A DNA stretch of 64,000 bases from Echiichthys vipera (lineage: Eukaryota > Chordata > Actinopteri > Perciformes > Trachinidae), in the NCBI GenBank assembly GCA_963691815.1, contig OY829652.1, positions 3,077,067 through 3,141,066 on the forward strand. Reading direction: 5' to 3'. The notes beneath the pieces were generated by a model, which ran no database searches, was not told the DNA's origin, and saw nothing but the letters and a program-made list of their open reading frames with translations. Position numbers and translations under genes: made by a program. Positions 44,370-57,200 of the stretch are shown piece after piece (the first letter of the stretch is position 1; each line of letters begins with the position of its first letter).

Positions 44370-44575
44370 AACCTGTACTAACACACTAACATCCTGACAC
44401 TTATTCTACCTGTACTAACACACTAACATCCTGACACTTTACACTTTATTCTTGTTAGGTTAAAATGTTTTTGTATAGTTGCATTGTCGTTTTTTGCTGC
44501 TCTGTGTGCCCTGAATTGCCCCCCGGGGACAAATAAAGTTTTTTGAATTGAATTTGAATTGAATTGAATTTAAAA
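44370..44575 (+). mobile_element. LINE 3' end with (TTGAAT)n tail, after a 38-bp direct repeat
   Basis: The sequence ccccccggggacaaataaag followed by ttgaat repeats is a second CR1/L2/Rex1-like 3' end. Just before it, a unit beginning acctgtactaacacactaac is repeated in tandem (about 44,367-44,440). Confidence 0.45.
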
Positions 44576-45478
44576 AGTGGCTCCGCTGCGTCACCTCGGA
44601 GCAGAGCTAGCCATCTTCCATACTGTTGTGGTTGTAAAGTAAAGCAGCTGCTTTTTATAAAGTCGTGTGCATCACTGCTGAAGTCCTTTGAATACTAAAG
44701 ACAGAGTGTGAGCAGTCAAAGTGACAAATTTAAAGATATAAGAGGATCTGAGCGGAGGGGGAAGATCTAAAGCTTGATAGCCACTTTCATCCTAATGGTT
44801 TTTTTTGCAAGATTGACTTACAGCCGTGGTTTGTATTAGTAATCTGTTCCAGTGATGAAGTGGGTGTCATTCCCCTTTAATATGCACTCATCCTGCCTGA
44901 AGTTTGACGTTCTGTCAGGGATGTTTCTGGAGGAATCTTTCACATCTTATTTCAGATGTGAAAGCAGCAGCACAGTCGGCGTCTGCAGCCCCGAACACCG
45001 GCTGACGGATAAATGCTTTTATAACCTCCACCCGTCACCACCTCCATCCTCCGTCCAGGGCTGGGGGTGATTGAGTGGGGCGGGTGCAGGGGTCAGAGGT
45101 CAGGCGATGGAGGGATACAGTCCATCAGCTCCAGCAGTCTGAGCTGAGAGGATGAAACTCTCAAACTCCCAACAGAGACAAATCTATTAGAGGGAGTGAA
45201 GAGGAGGAGGAGACAGTTGTACCCTCCATCACTGAGGAAGTAAAGAGCAAAGGAAGTTTACTCCTATAACTAAATAACTTCAGTTATATTAAACCACTAA
45301 TATTGAAGATTCACTAGATTATTTCATGTTGTGCGATTAAAAAAAAGACAAACTCGTTTACAAGTGTCCAATATTCAAAAAATGAAATCAAGTCGTTCAT
45401 ATATAAAAATAGAAATTAATACATATTTATGAATGAAACTAATGAATCTGTTCTACACAACAGAACACGTAAAACACG
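44576..45478. other. Intergenic, nothing recognised
   Basis: No gene, repeat or RNA could be supported. Confidence 0.5.
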
Positions 45479-46395
45479 CCGACAACCAAACACGCCCCAA
45501 CAACCAAACACACCCCAACAACCAAACAAGCCCCAACAACCAAACACGCCCCAACAACCAAACAACCAAACATGCCCCAACATCAAACACACCCCAACAA
45601 CCAAACGCACCGAACCAACCAAGCATGGCCCAACCTAAAACATGCCCTGACCACCAAACACGCCCCAATAACCAAACACACCAACAACCAAACACGCCCC
45701 AACAACCAAAAACGCCCCAACAACCAAACACGCCCCAACAACCAAAAACGCCCCAACAACCAAACACGCCCCAACAACCAAACACACCTCAAACAACCAA
45801 ACGCACCGAACCAACCAAGCATGGCCCAACCTAAAACATGCCCCAACAACCAAACACACCCCAACATCAAACACATCAAGACAACCAAACACACCCCAAA
45901 AACCAAACACAGCCACAAAACCAAATGCTCCCCAGGAGCCAAACGCACCCAACGTGGCCAAATGAGCCTTAATGAGCACCTACAACCAAATGCCCCCCAA
46001 CAACCAAACACACCCCAACAACCAAACACGCCCCAAACAACCAAACACGCCCCAACAACCAAACAAGCCCCAACATCAAACCCACCCCAACAACCAAACA
46101 CGCCCCAAAAACCAAACACGCCCCAACAACCAAACACACCGACAACAACCAAACCCGCCCGAACAACCACACGCAACACACAACCAAACACACCCCAAAT
46201 GGCCTTACACCCAGCAAACAAACACACCCTAACAACCAATCACAGCCACACAACCAAATGCTCCCCAGGAGCCAAACGCACCAAACACCAACAGGCCAAA
46301 TGAGCCTTAATGAGCACCTAGAACCAAATGCACCCCAACAACCAAACATCAACACAACTAAACGACCCAAACAACCAAATGCACCCAAACGACGA
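45479..46395 (+). repeat. Minisatellite of ccccaacaaccaaacac(g/a) units
   Basis: About 0.9 kb of ~18-bp units of the form ccccaacaaccaaacacg, with degenerate stretches and two longer repeats containing gaaccaaccaagcatggcc and ggccaaatgagccttaatga. It stays open in several frames on both strands because of its low complexity; these frames are not genes. Confidence 0.9.
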
Positions 46396-46399
46396 CACT

Positions 46400-47238
46400 T
46401 GCTGACTCGTCATAAAGACCTCCCTCTCTCACCTGAACACCTGAGTCACCTGAGCCAGTTCCTGATCTGCTTTATGACACCAGATATCAGTGAATCCACA
46501 CAAACTAAGCTGAAGTCTCTGGTCTACTCGGGTCCCCCTTATTTTAAATTCTCCTCCATGTTTCCTCCTCTGCCGCCTGCAGTTATAAATATATGAATCC
46601 AAATCTCATGAATTAATATCCAGCAGGCCTGTCTGAAACAGTTTGTGGCGTCATTCATCTTCTGAGCTCATGAGCTGGTAATGTAAGTAAACACGGGACC
46701 CGTCTATAACCAGCGACCTTGTTAGTCGCCCCTCCCCCGAGGTCATCGCTAATTGGTGCTGGGAGCGAGCGAGAAAGCGAGCGGCGTCCGACTGCAGGCG
46801 TCAATAAAATGATTTGCCGCTCCCACGCAGCGCAGCATTTAATGAACAGAGGAAACCAATCACCGAGTCGAAAGGTTAAGAAAAGATGAATAGATGAATC
46901 ATTTTCTTTTGTTTCGTTCTTTAGCCATTTTTATTTCAGTCATTTTGTGTTTTACTTTCATCATAAGTTAATGTAAACTGTGAACGAGTGAATGAGTGAC
47001 GGGGAGAGAGCCGGAAAAACCTGGGAATAAAAGTTTGGCAATTGCAATCGTACGTTATTAGCATTAAATACGATAACATTAGCCTTCATTAAGGGGAAAT
47101 TCAGGTTCTATAACAATCATCCGAGTAAAGATTTTTAGATTTTTAAAAGGATGACGCTTTAAAAATGGATTCAACATAAAAATAATATTCCTGACAATCA
47201 TCACTGTCATATAAGAGTCTTAAAATAACAGTAATAAT
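46400..47238. other. Intergenic, no gene seen
   Basis: A GC-rich patch at about 46,690-46,870 (cgagcgagaaagcgagcgg, gccgctcccacgcagcgc) stands out from AT-rich surroundings but carries no gene signal. Confidence 0.45.
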
Positions 47239-47248
47239 AGTACAAGGC

Positions 47249-47905
47249 TCCAGGTAGGGAATGAGTCCTGACCCCAAGTGAAGGAGTTCAAGTACCTCGG
47301 GATCTTGTTCACGAGTGAGGGGACGATGGAGCGTGAGTTTGGCCGGAGAATCGGAGCAGCGGGGGCGGAGCTGCAGTCGCTCTACCGCACCGTTGTGATG
47401 AAAAGAGAGCTGAGGAAGGCAAAGCTCTGGATCTACCGCTCAGTCCTGGTTCCTACCCTCACCTGTGGTCATGAAAGCTGGGTCAGGACCCAAAGAACCA
47501 GGTCGCGGGTACAAGCGGCTGAACTGGGTTTCCTCAGGAGGGGGGCTGGAGTCTCCCTTAGAGAGAGGGGGAGAAGTTCAGCATCCGTGAGGAACTCGGA
47601 GTAGAGCCGCTGCTCCTTTGCATTGAAAAGAGGCCAATTGAGGTGGTTCAGGATCATCTGGTAAGGATGAACCCTGGACGCCTCCCTAGGGAGGTGTTCC
47701 AGGCACGTCCAGCTGGGAGGAGGCCTCGGGGAAGACCCAGGACCAGGTGGAGAGATTAGATCTCCACACTGGCCTGGGAACGCCTCAGGATCCCCCAGTT
47801 AGAGCTGGTTAATGTGGCCCGGGAAAGGGAAGTTTGGGGTCCCCTGCTAAAGCTGCTGCTCCCGAGACCCGACCCCGGATAAGAGGTTAAAGATGAGATG
47901 AGATG
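47249..47905 (+). mobile_element. Rex3-like RTE LINE, 5'-truncated copy
   Basis: The first ~350 bp (from 47,278) encode the C-terminal part of an RTE reverse transcriptase (KEFKYLGILFTSEG, then TCGHESWVRTQRTRSR). A stop at the SE codon near 47,600 is followed by noncoding-looking 3' sequence and an agatgagatgag tail. Flanks gtacaaggc (47,240-47,248) and gtacgaggc (47,906-47,914) look like a 9-bp target duplication with one change. Confidence 0.75.
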
Positions 47906-48159
47906 GTACGAGGCAATGCATCACTGTGTAAACTGTAAATCAAAGCATTACTAATCACTATAACGATCACATTTGTTGACTCTGGCAGAATCGTTATACC
48001 CGTTTAAACCCTTAATATAAAAAAATAAAGTTTGACCGACGTATTGAGCTGAATAAAAAAAATATATATGTAAAAATATTTGCATGATTGGCTTTTATTT
48101 TGAAAGGCAGCAAAGCTTGATTCATTCAGCCTGGTGACAGTTTATTTTCCTGCAGGTGT

Positions 48160-48910
<751 letters not shown>

Positions 48911-50054
48911 TACTATTAGTTTAAATATGTATTTATGTACCATGTGTAATTATATATTTTATTTAACTACCTGTTCACATCACAGACGGTATAAAAAACA
49001 GACGTAGCGTCTCCGTTGAGGTCCGTTCTCTCAACTTGATCCAATCGTCCTCGCCTACGAGAGTCTCCATCTTGTCAGACTTTGACTCCGCCTCATTTCC
49101 TCTTACCAAAAAAGGGCATGTATGTGACGTTGGGGGGAGGGAGATACGTCCATCTGGCTGACGTTTACCTCCGAGGAGAAGTGAGGGCCAGAGGCTAGCT
49201 GTCACTCAAGAGGCCACGCCCCTAATTATTCATACACTTTAACCTCCAATCAAATAAAAACTAGCCCCTCCCCCTCAGTGTTGTCATGGAGATATGAGCT
49301 AAACACACAGACTAGAATGTTCTTTTGTCCTTAAACTGCCCCTAGTGGACACTCACAGAACTGACGTTTTTGGCACTTCCTGTTTGGATCAACTAGGAAG
49401 TCGCTGCGGTGGGGGCTTGGTTACGCCGCTGTCTATCAACCACAGTATATTTTATTATACTAACGTTTACTACATCAGGTTGTTCTCATTCATTGTTTGT
49501 ACACATCCTGGACATGAGGATTATTTTAGGGGGCTGTAGCTGCCCTGAAATGCTCCTTAGCCCTCCTCCAAAATAATATATTAATTAAATAAAAATTAGA
49601 TTACAGTGCAGACATTTACTCAACAAATAGAAGCAAGAATATTGATATAATTTGTATTTATTCACTTGCATCCAGAGGTGATGACCTTGAGGGAGGCTGC
49701 ATTTCATGGCGTTACCAGAACGAACTGGGTGCTAGTGCCGGGTTCAGAGCTTTCCACCGCTAGTTACAAAACCCAGGGCCCTCACTTCTCCTCGGAGGTA
49801 AACGTCAGCCAGATAAACCTACGCCCCTCCCCCAACGTCACATACATGCCCTTTTTTGGTAAGAGGAAATGAGGCGGAGTCAAAGTCTGACAAGATGGAG
49901 ACTCCCGTAGGCGAGGACGATTGGATCAAGTTGAGAGAACAGACCTCTACGGAGACGCTACGTGCTTTTTTTATACAGTCTGTGATGTGAACAGGTTGTA
50001 AAATAAAATATATAACTACACATGGTACATATATACATATTTAAACTAATAGTA
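48911..50054. mobile_element. 1.14-kb inverted-repeat (MITE/foldback) element
   Basis: Arms of about 279 bp (48,911-49,189 and 49,777-50,054) are inverted copies with high identity. They share, for example, gtagcgtctccg, cttgatccaatcgtcctcgcc and aaaagggcatgtatgtgacgtt. The ~590-bp centre has no ORF with a recognisable domain. No target duplication was found at the ends. It is a nonautonomous DNA element of unknown family. Confidence 0.8.
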
Positions 50055-50059
50055 GTGCA

Positions 50060-50807
50060 GTTTATGTGCAGTAGCAGCAGAAGTATGAAATATAAAGTGA
50101 GAACAAAACAAACAGCAGCTTCATAATCACAAGTTAAAGTCGGTTAAATGTTGATATTTATTATTTTAAAGCACATTTGGGCTTTTGCCTTAATCCCAAT
50201 AAACATGTTGTGATATAATTGGTATTACGCAACTGTATGTCCTCGTTTTCCTCAAGGATAGCGGACATGTCCTCCTTTCTTTCCCATCAACACGTCCACC
50301 TGAGTCGCTTTCAGGTGTAACCGGAAGGTTTGGACAATTTTGGGAAATGGGAACATTTTCACAAATTAGAGACATTTGCGGGGGAAGTTTGAAAGCTTGA
50401 GGACTTTGTTTTTTCGTGCGCAAACATTTTTGTGCAGGGAGTGGACGTCAGTGAGTTCAGTGTGCAGTCCTGCGTGTCTCAGTTTAGTATCCGTCCTCAG
50501 CAGGCGTCCCTTTGCTCTCCCTTATTAATCACAGATTACTGACCTTTCACTGTGGGTGGGGACATTGTTTCTGGGTTGTCCCGGGCGGAGGAGGAGGAGG
50601 AGGAGGGGGGGGGGTGGTTGACTTCCTGTCAGTGTACCTGGACAGAGTACCAACCAATGTCCACCATGACCCCGTCCCCCTTCCCGCCCCCGGTCTGCTG
50701 CAAGCCGTGACACCAACATCCATCACCTCTGGATGCAGGTCGGCATCCATCAGCAGTGGAGCTACGCTGCTGCGGCAACAGTTCGGCCCCGCCCCCCTGG
50801 GTGTCGG

Positions 50808-50850
<43 letters not shown>

Positions 50851-50970
50851 ACATATTGACCTGTCATCTGAATATCTAATGAGGACCCTGAGAGTTTGTT
50901 TGTGTCACAGATTCTGTTGCACTTTTTTAAAACTACATTTTCTGTCCAGTTTAAATGTCAAAGTAACAAC
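50060..50970. other. Intergenic with simple repeats
   Basis: GGA/G run at about 50,588-50,620 and (GT)n at about 50,812-50,848. No gene supported. Confidence 0.5.
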
Positions 50971-51380
50971 ATTCCGGCAAAGCGGGGGAACTCCGGCAAA
51001 GCGGCGACACGCCGGCAAAGCGGGGACACGCCGGCAAAGCGGGGACACTCCGGCAAAGTGGGCGACACTCCGGCAAAGTGGGCGACACTCCGGCAAAGTG
51101 GGCGACACTCCGGCAAAGTGGGCGACACTCCGGCAAAGTGGGCGACACTCCGGCAAAGTGGGCGACACTCCGGCAAAGTGGGCGACACTCCGGCAAAGCG
51201 GGGACACGCCGGCAAAGCGGCGACACGCCGGCAAAGCGGCGACACGCCGGCAAAGCGGGGACACGCCGGCAAAGCGGCGACACTCTGGCAAAGCGGCGAC
51301 ACTCTGGCAAAGCGGCGACACTCTGGCAAAGCGGCGACACTCCGGCAAAGCGGCGACACTCTGGCAAAGCGGCGACACTC
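50971..51380 (+). repeat. GC-rich minisatellite, 19-20-bp units
   Basis: About 21 units of gacactccggcaaagtgggc and close variants (gacacgccggcaaagcggc, gacactctggcaaagcggc). The central units are nearly identical; the variants cluster at each side, the gccgg type first and the tctgg type last. It stays open in all frames without being a gene. Confidence 0.92.
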
Positions 51381-51381
51381 A

Positions 51382-51914
51382 CACTGGTCAAAGGAACTAG
51401 ACTTTAGCCGTGAAACGTGTTCGGGCACGGTACGGATGGACAGTGTGAGCGCGTCCTTACACTCCAGCCGCTTCAAACCTCTAACGTCCTGATCAAACCA
51501 GCTTCCCCTGTGCCGCCTCACCTCAGTGAAGAGACTGGAGGTGCTGAGCTACCGTGCGGTTATTGTGTTGGGAAAGTAGAGATCACAGAGGAACCCATCA
51601 GAACCACAGACAGCGCTCCGGCCATTTAAAGTGCTGAACGATGAAAACAAGCACCGTTGCCTGAGAGCAGAGGAGCTGTCCGCCTCGCTGCGGTGCTGAA
51701 ATGACCTCTGACTTTTACAAAAGGACATTTTTTGGTGCAATGACCTCACAAGTGCACTCCTATTCGATACAAAAAGGAGAGAGATGGAAGTAAAATGAAG
51801 CCTACAGCACCGGATGAGACAGAGCAGAGCTGCAATATTATCTATGTTTATAACAAACGTGTCCTGAAACCTCATCAGTGAGGATTTAACCGCACAACAA
51901 ACGGTTGGATTGCT
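51382..51914. other. Intergenic, nothing recognised
   Basis: No gene or repeat identified. Confidence 0.45.
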
Positions 51915-52565
51915 TACTCCAGGTAGGGAATGAGTCCTGACCCGAAGTGAAGGAGTTCAAGAACCTCTGGATCATGTTCACGAGTGAGGGGACAATGGAG
52001 CGTGAGTTTGGCCGGAGAATCGGAGCAGCGGGGGCGGAGCTGCAGTCGCTCTACCGCACCGTTGTGATGAAAAGAGAGCTGAGGAAGGCAAAGCTCTGGA
52101 TCTACCGCTCAGTCCTGGTTCCTACCCTCACCTGTGGTCATGAAAGCTGGGTCAGGACCCAAAGAACCCGGTCGCGGGTACAAGCGGCCGAAATGTGTTT
52201 CCTCAGGAGGGGGTCTGGAGTCTCCCTTAGAGAGAGGGGGAGAAGTTCAGCCTCCGTGAGGAACTCGGAGTAGAGCCGCTGCTCCTTTGTGTTGAAAGGA
52301 GCCAGTTGAGGTGGTTCAGGATCATCTGGTAAGGATGAACCCTGGGCGCCTCCCTAGGGAGGTGTTCCAGGCACGTCCAGCTGGGAGGAGGCCTCGGGGA
52401 AGACCCAGGACCAGGTGGAGAGATTAGATCTCCACACTGGCCTGGGAACGCCTCAGGATCCCCCAGTTAGAGCTGGTTAATGTGGCCCGGGAAAGGGAAG
52501 TTTGGGGTCCCCTGCTAAAGCTGCTGCCCCCGCGACCCGACCCCGGATAAGAGACTGAAGATGAG
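51915..52565 (+). mobile_element. Rex3-like RTE LINE, 5'-truncated copy
   Basis: Nearly the same segment as the copy at 47,249, with the reverse transcriptase C-terminus from 51,947 (KNLWIMFTSEG) and tail gaagatgaga. The truncation point is at the same place (ctccaggtaggg), suggesting both derive from one short master copy or a shared hot-spot. Confidence 0.72.
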
Positions 52566-53587
52566 ATCGATAAAGATACTTTAAATAATCCTTTACAGGA
52601 AGTTACAGCGTCACAACAGCTTAAATACAGACATCACACCACACATTTCCTCTGATAGCTTCCATAATTAAGGAGTTAAAACACAATAAAGGGGCGGCAC
52701 CCCCCCCCCCCCGCGACCCCCATAGGGACATGAGATGAGAAGTATTTCCTCGTCATAACTCAGAACTTTAAAATAAAAGTGTCATAACTTGTTTTAATCA
52801 TAAAAAATAAAAAAGGGCATTGAACAGGAGTCCTTGGGTGACATTGTTGCACTGGACCTTCATATTTTAGAAAGCTTAGACAGCCCCCCCCCCTCCTCCT
52901 CCTCTGCTCCAGAACAAGTTTCCAGCGTTAAATCAAAGTGGGAAATTAATGACAGGGAACAAGCGTACCTGAGCTCCCTGTCCGCTACCTGCTGGATGTT
53001 TAAAATAAAAAAAACTATATTTAGGTCAGAGCGTCCCCTCCGGTTACACAGGATCTTCTGGCTGCTGTGTCTCTAACAGATTGTGTGGGGATTTCAACGG
53101 GATGCCTCCATGGCAATAGAGATTAGGCAATTAACCTCCGTGTCACTGTAATTATTAAGACACTTTAGCAAAAAATGAATTAATTTCCCAAAAGGTGTCA
53201 GAAAAAAAAAGGGATGCGCCGCTGCCGCTGCCTCGGCCACAGAGAGACAAAGAGACACCACGCTGACGGGTGATTAGAGGAAATAAAAGAGTGAAGGATG
53301 AAAACGAGAGGATTCATCTTTTCAACACGGAGAGCCGCGTCCTCTGAGGCTGAACGGAGCTGGGCTGCGTTCACAACCAGCACCCATGCCGTGAAATGCA
53401 CCCCCTCTCATTAAAGGGGATATAATGGATCAGGAGGCTGCTGCTTCCACCTATAGGAGGAGTTTATATATGGGTGAGATCTGAGACTGCTTCATTTTCT
53501 TTTATCCCATATGACAATGAATAACTCTAAACTTTTGTTTTTGTACCTTTGGTTTTGGAAAGGCTGAAAAAGAAAAACTCTTTTACT
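52566..53587. other. Intergenic, no gene seen
   Basis: C-runs at about 52,698-52,712 and 52,884-52,892. No recognisable gene. Confidence 0.5.
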
Positions 53588-54300
53588 CATGGATGGATTA
53601 CCGGGCACAGGCGCAGACGCTCAGCGGCCCTGACTCAGAAAAAGATGCTGAAAAAAACCACAAAAGAGATGCTAAATAAGTATACACAAAACAACCACAA
53701 AGAGAAAAAATATTACTACAAAGACACGCAAAATTATTAAAAATAGATGTCAAATTATCCCATTGGTTCAAAATGACTAAAAATAGAAGCAAAAACCACC
53801 ACAAAAAGATGCAAAATGACTAAAAATAGATGCAAAACCACCACAAAAAGATGCAAAATGACTAAAAGTAAATGCAAAACCATCACAAAAAGATGCAAAA
53901 TGACTAAAAATAGATGCAAAACCACCACAAAAAGATGCAAAATTATTAAAAATTGATGCAAAATGACTAAAAATAGATGCAAAACCACCACAAAAAGATG
54001 CAAAATGACTAAAAATAGATGCAAAATGATTAAAAACTGATGCAAAGCACCACACAAAGATGCAAAATGTCTAAAAATAGATGCAAAACCAGCACAAAAA
54101 GATGCAAAATGACTGAAAATAGATGCAAATCAATTACATTAGACTTACAAAAGAACTAAAAATGCGGCTTTCTCTTTGACCACAAAGAGAAACTGAACGA
54201 CTAAACGACTCTTTGTCTTGCTCCTACGATGCTTGAGTGGGGGGCCCCTTACATGTCTGTGCCCAGGGCCCCAGTGGCTCAGAATAAATCCATGGTTTTA
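53588..54300 (+). mobile_element. Nonautonomous element carrying a tgcaaaaccaccac minisatellite
   Basis: The core (about 53,640-54,140) is a minisatellite of roughly 40-bp units, tgcaaaaccaccacaaaaag plus atgcaaaatgactaaaaata. The ends look inverted: atggatggattaccgggcacag at left, and at right ctgtgcccagggcc followed by aaatccatgg. The same left end precedes the array at 58,745. Family unknown. Confidence 0.6.
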
Positions 54301-55012
54301 CTTCAGCTCCGTGCACCGTGACGCCAAAGCTGTGAGCTCCACATTCAACCTTTTCTCTGCATGTTTTAATGTCAGTGTTGCTCTCAGATTGGAATCAAAT
54401 GAAACCCTTTTCTTTCTTAACTCACTTAAATAAACTCACTTTCAGCTCTTCGGTGATGATAACTGGAACTCACGAATGATTAAAGCTCGCACCATAAAGC
54501 GCTGACAGTTCATCCCAGAGTCTGCGGCGGCTTTAATATTAACGTCCTGCGCCGCCGCTCTCTCCGTTTGACAGACACGTGTGAAGATGTGGGAGGACGG
54601 GGGAGCAGCCGCCCACATCTCCAACACTTTTCCCAGCGATTGATATTCACCTCCTGCAGCTCCTCCGGCTCCTTAATTACATCAGAGCGCACCGAGGATT
54701 AATGAAATCAGTGTCACGGCGGCAGCACGGAGGGGTCAGAGGTCAAGGAAGGAGCAGAGGGAGCCGTGTTAGTGAGTGGGAGTCGTGAGGATGTGGATGC
54801 CGTGGGATATGAGGGTTTTAAATGAGTATGCTAATGTGCTACAGTGTGAATGTGTGCAGCTCACACTGGTTCCATTAAAGCTGATGACGAGGCGTGAAGT
54901 GAAGTGGTGACATGAAGGTTTGAACACTGCAAACGCTCTTTACTGCGTTTTTCACATTTGAGGAATAATAAGGAACTTTTTTGGCATTTAGGAAATTATG
55001 ATTCTTATGTTT
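54301..55012. other. Intergenic, no gene seen
   Basis: A moderately GC-rich, repeat-free stretch at about 54,480-54,720 could be conserved noncoding sequence, but nothing in it proves this. Confidence 0.4.
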
Positions 55013-55365
55013 AGAAGAAGAAGAATTACTTTATTTATCCCGCAACAGGGAGATTGAATTTTTTCCCACTTATTATTATTTTTTCATGACACACACACAC
55101 ACACGAAATATACACACACATGCACAAACAGGACCTATTTACATGCAACTAATGGAGAGATGTTAGAGCGAGGGGGCTGCCAGTGACCGGCGCCCCGAGC
55201 AGTTGGGGGCTCAACAGCAAGGTTGACAGTGCCCAGGAGATGAACTGGCACCTCTCCAGCCACCAGTCCACGCTCCATACATGGACTTGAACCAGCGACC
55301 CTATGGTTCCCAGCGACCCTACGGTTCCCATCCAAGTCACCTATGGACTGCGCTACTGCCACCCC
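55013..55365 (-). mobile_element. tRNA-derived SINE, minus strand
   Basis: The minus strand starts ggggtggcagtagcgcagtc and passes a B-box-like ggttcaagtcc. A ~20-bp segment containing gggaaccgtagggtcgc is doubled. The element ends with a (cttctt) tail. It faces the related SINE at 55,549 head to head, 183 bp apart. Confidence 0.7.
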
Positions 55366-55548
55366 TATTGACTCACATGTTGCAGCTTTGCACGGTTTAA
55401 ACCGTTTGGTAAAAGCACAATAACAAATCTGCAGGAGAGGAAAAGGACAAGACGCTTATAGAAAGTCTAATTTAACTAAAAAAAAAAAAGGGAAGATAAA
55501 ATCTTAAATGGAATAAAATCTGTGCGAAAACACGTAAAGGAAAGTTAG

Positions 55549-55848
55549 GGGGCGGCAGTATCTCAGTGACTCGGCTGGGAACCGGAGGGTCGCCTGATCA
55601 AGTCCCTGTGTGGACCGTGAATGGAGCGTGGACTGGTGGTTGGAGAGGTGCCAGCTCATCTCACTGCAGGTGTGCTGTTGAGCAAGGCACCGAACCCCCA
55701 ACTGCTCGGGGCGCCGATCCATTGACAGCCCCCTCGCTCTGACAGCGCTCCATTAGTTGCATGTACATGGGTCCTGTTTGTGCGCGTGTGTGTGTGTAAC
55801 ATGATTAATAAGAGTGAAAAAATTGATTTCTTCTTCTTCTCTTCTTAA
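55549..55848 (+). mobile_element. tRNA-derived SINE, plus strand
   Basis: Head gggcggcagtatctcagtga (A-box region), B-box-like tgatcaagtccc near 55,595, then the body shared with the minus-strand copy (tggagcgtggactggtggtt, aactgctcggggcgcc). The tail is (ttcttc)n after a short gt run. Confidence 0.72.
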
Positions 55849-55858
55849 AGTTGTAATC

Positions 55859-56066
55859 TGTTCCAGGCACGTCCAGCATGGAGGAGGCCTCGGGGAAGAC
55901 CCAGGACCAGGTGGAGAGATTATATCTCCACACTGGCCTGGGAACGCCTCAGGATCCCCCAGTTAGAGCTGGTTAATGTGGCCCAGGAAAGGGAAGTTTG
56001 GGGTCCCCTGCTAAAGCTGCTGCCCCTGAGACCTGACCCCGGATAAGAGGCTGAAGATGAGATGAG
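55859..56066 (+). mobile_element. Rex3-like RTE LINE, short 3' fragment
   Basis: The last ~200 bp of the same element as at 47,249, from ttccaggcacgtccagc to gaagatgagatgag. No coding sequence left. Confidence 0.7.
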
Positions 56067-56460
56067 GGAACGATTCCTCCGTCCTCTCTCCTTATTGAAT
56101 CGTTGTAAACGGCGAGTAGATCTCTGTGATGGCGCCGCTCATTAATCGCCTCTATGCTAATAAGTACGCGCCTGCGTTCGTCTTTACAAACACTAATTAC
56201 AGCAACTCGTTACGCGCTCTGCCGTCGTGATGTTAAGATTCACAAAAGACCTTTTGAAGCTCAGAGACGGGACCAGAGGAGGAGCCGGGACGCTGTCGTC
56301 TCCACCCAGAGACAGGAAGTCTTAATCAGAGCAGACTCACTTCTGAAACACTGCACATCAACGTCTGCAGCGCTCGTGCTGCCTCGTTGGGTCTTAAGAG
56401 ACTTTAATCTTACATGTAGTCACAATCGAAATGTCCTCAAAACGCCTTCACAGACATGGT
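56067..56460. other. Intergenic, no gene seen
   Basis: Nothing recognised. Confidence 0.45.
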
Positions 56461-56464
56461 CCAC

Positions 56465-57200
56465 CAACGTTAACGTGTCCTCATCTGTTTTTAGTCGTTT
56501 CATCATCTTTTTGGGGAGTTTTGCGTCTGTTTATAGTCATTTTTGTCATGTTTTTGTGGTGTTTTCATCTGTTTATAGTTGTTTTGTCATGTTTTTGTGG
56601 TGTTTTCATCTGTTTATAGTTGTTTTGTCATGTTTTTGTGGTGTTTTCATCTGTTTTTAGACGTTTTGTCATGTTTTGCGTCCGTTTTTATCACTTTTGT
56701 GGTGTTTTTCATCTGTTTTTTGTAATTTTGTCATCTTTTGGTGGTGTTTTGCGTCTGTTTTTAGTTGTTTTTTCACCTTTTTGTGGTGTTTTCATCTGTG
56801 TTGGTCGTTTTTGTCGTCTTTTTGTGGTGTTTTGCGTCAGTTTTTAGTTGTTTTGTCATCTTTTTGTGGTGTTTTGTGTCTGTTTATAGTAGTGTTTTGA
56901 CCTTTTTGTGGTGTTTTCATCTGTTTTGGTCGTTTTTTTCATGTTTTTGTGGTGTTTTTTATCTGTTTTTGGTCGTTTTCATCTTTTTGTGGTGTTTTCA
57001 TCCGGTTTTAGTTGTTTCATCACTTTTTGTGGTGTTTCATCTGTTTTTAGTTATTTCATCATCTTTTTGTGGTGTTTTGTGTCTGTATATAGTTTTTTTT
57101 TCACCTTTTTGTGGTGTTTTCATCTGTTTTGGTCGTTTTTTTCATGTTTTTGTGGTATTTTTAACTGTTTTTAGTCGTTTCACTTTTTTGTGGTGTTTTC
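56465..57200 (-). repeat. Minisatellite, inverted copy of the tgcaaaaccaccac family
   Basis: Units of the form tttttgtggtgttttcatctg plus tttttagtcgttttgtcat; the reverse complement matches the units at 53,640 and 58,800. About 19 units, more diverged than the other arrays. Confidence 0.85.

Noticed and set aside
45433..46303. Long Asn/Gln/Pro/Thr-rich frames over the ccccaacaaccaaacac array
   Set aside because: Open in several frames and both strands because of the short repeat unit; no start context, domain or splice signal.
47278..47604. 108-codon ORF with KEFKYLGILF, repeated at 51,947
   Set aside because: Not a host gene; it is the C-terminal end of an RTE-type reverse transcriptase in 5'-truncated LINE copies.
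50756..51492. Frames of up to 214 codons over the cggcaaag minisatellite
   Set aside because: All frames are open simultaneously, as expected of a 19-20-bp repeat lacking stop triplets.
54480..54720. Possible conserved noncoding element or distant exon
   Set aside because: Only composition suggests it; no splice sites, frame or repeat evidence, and no comparison was possible.
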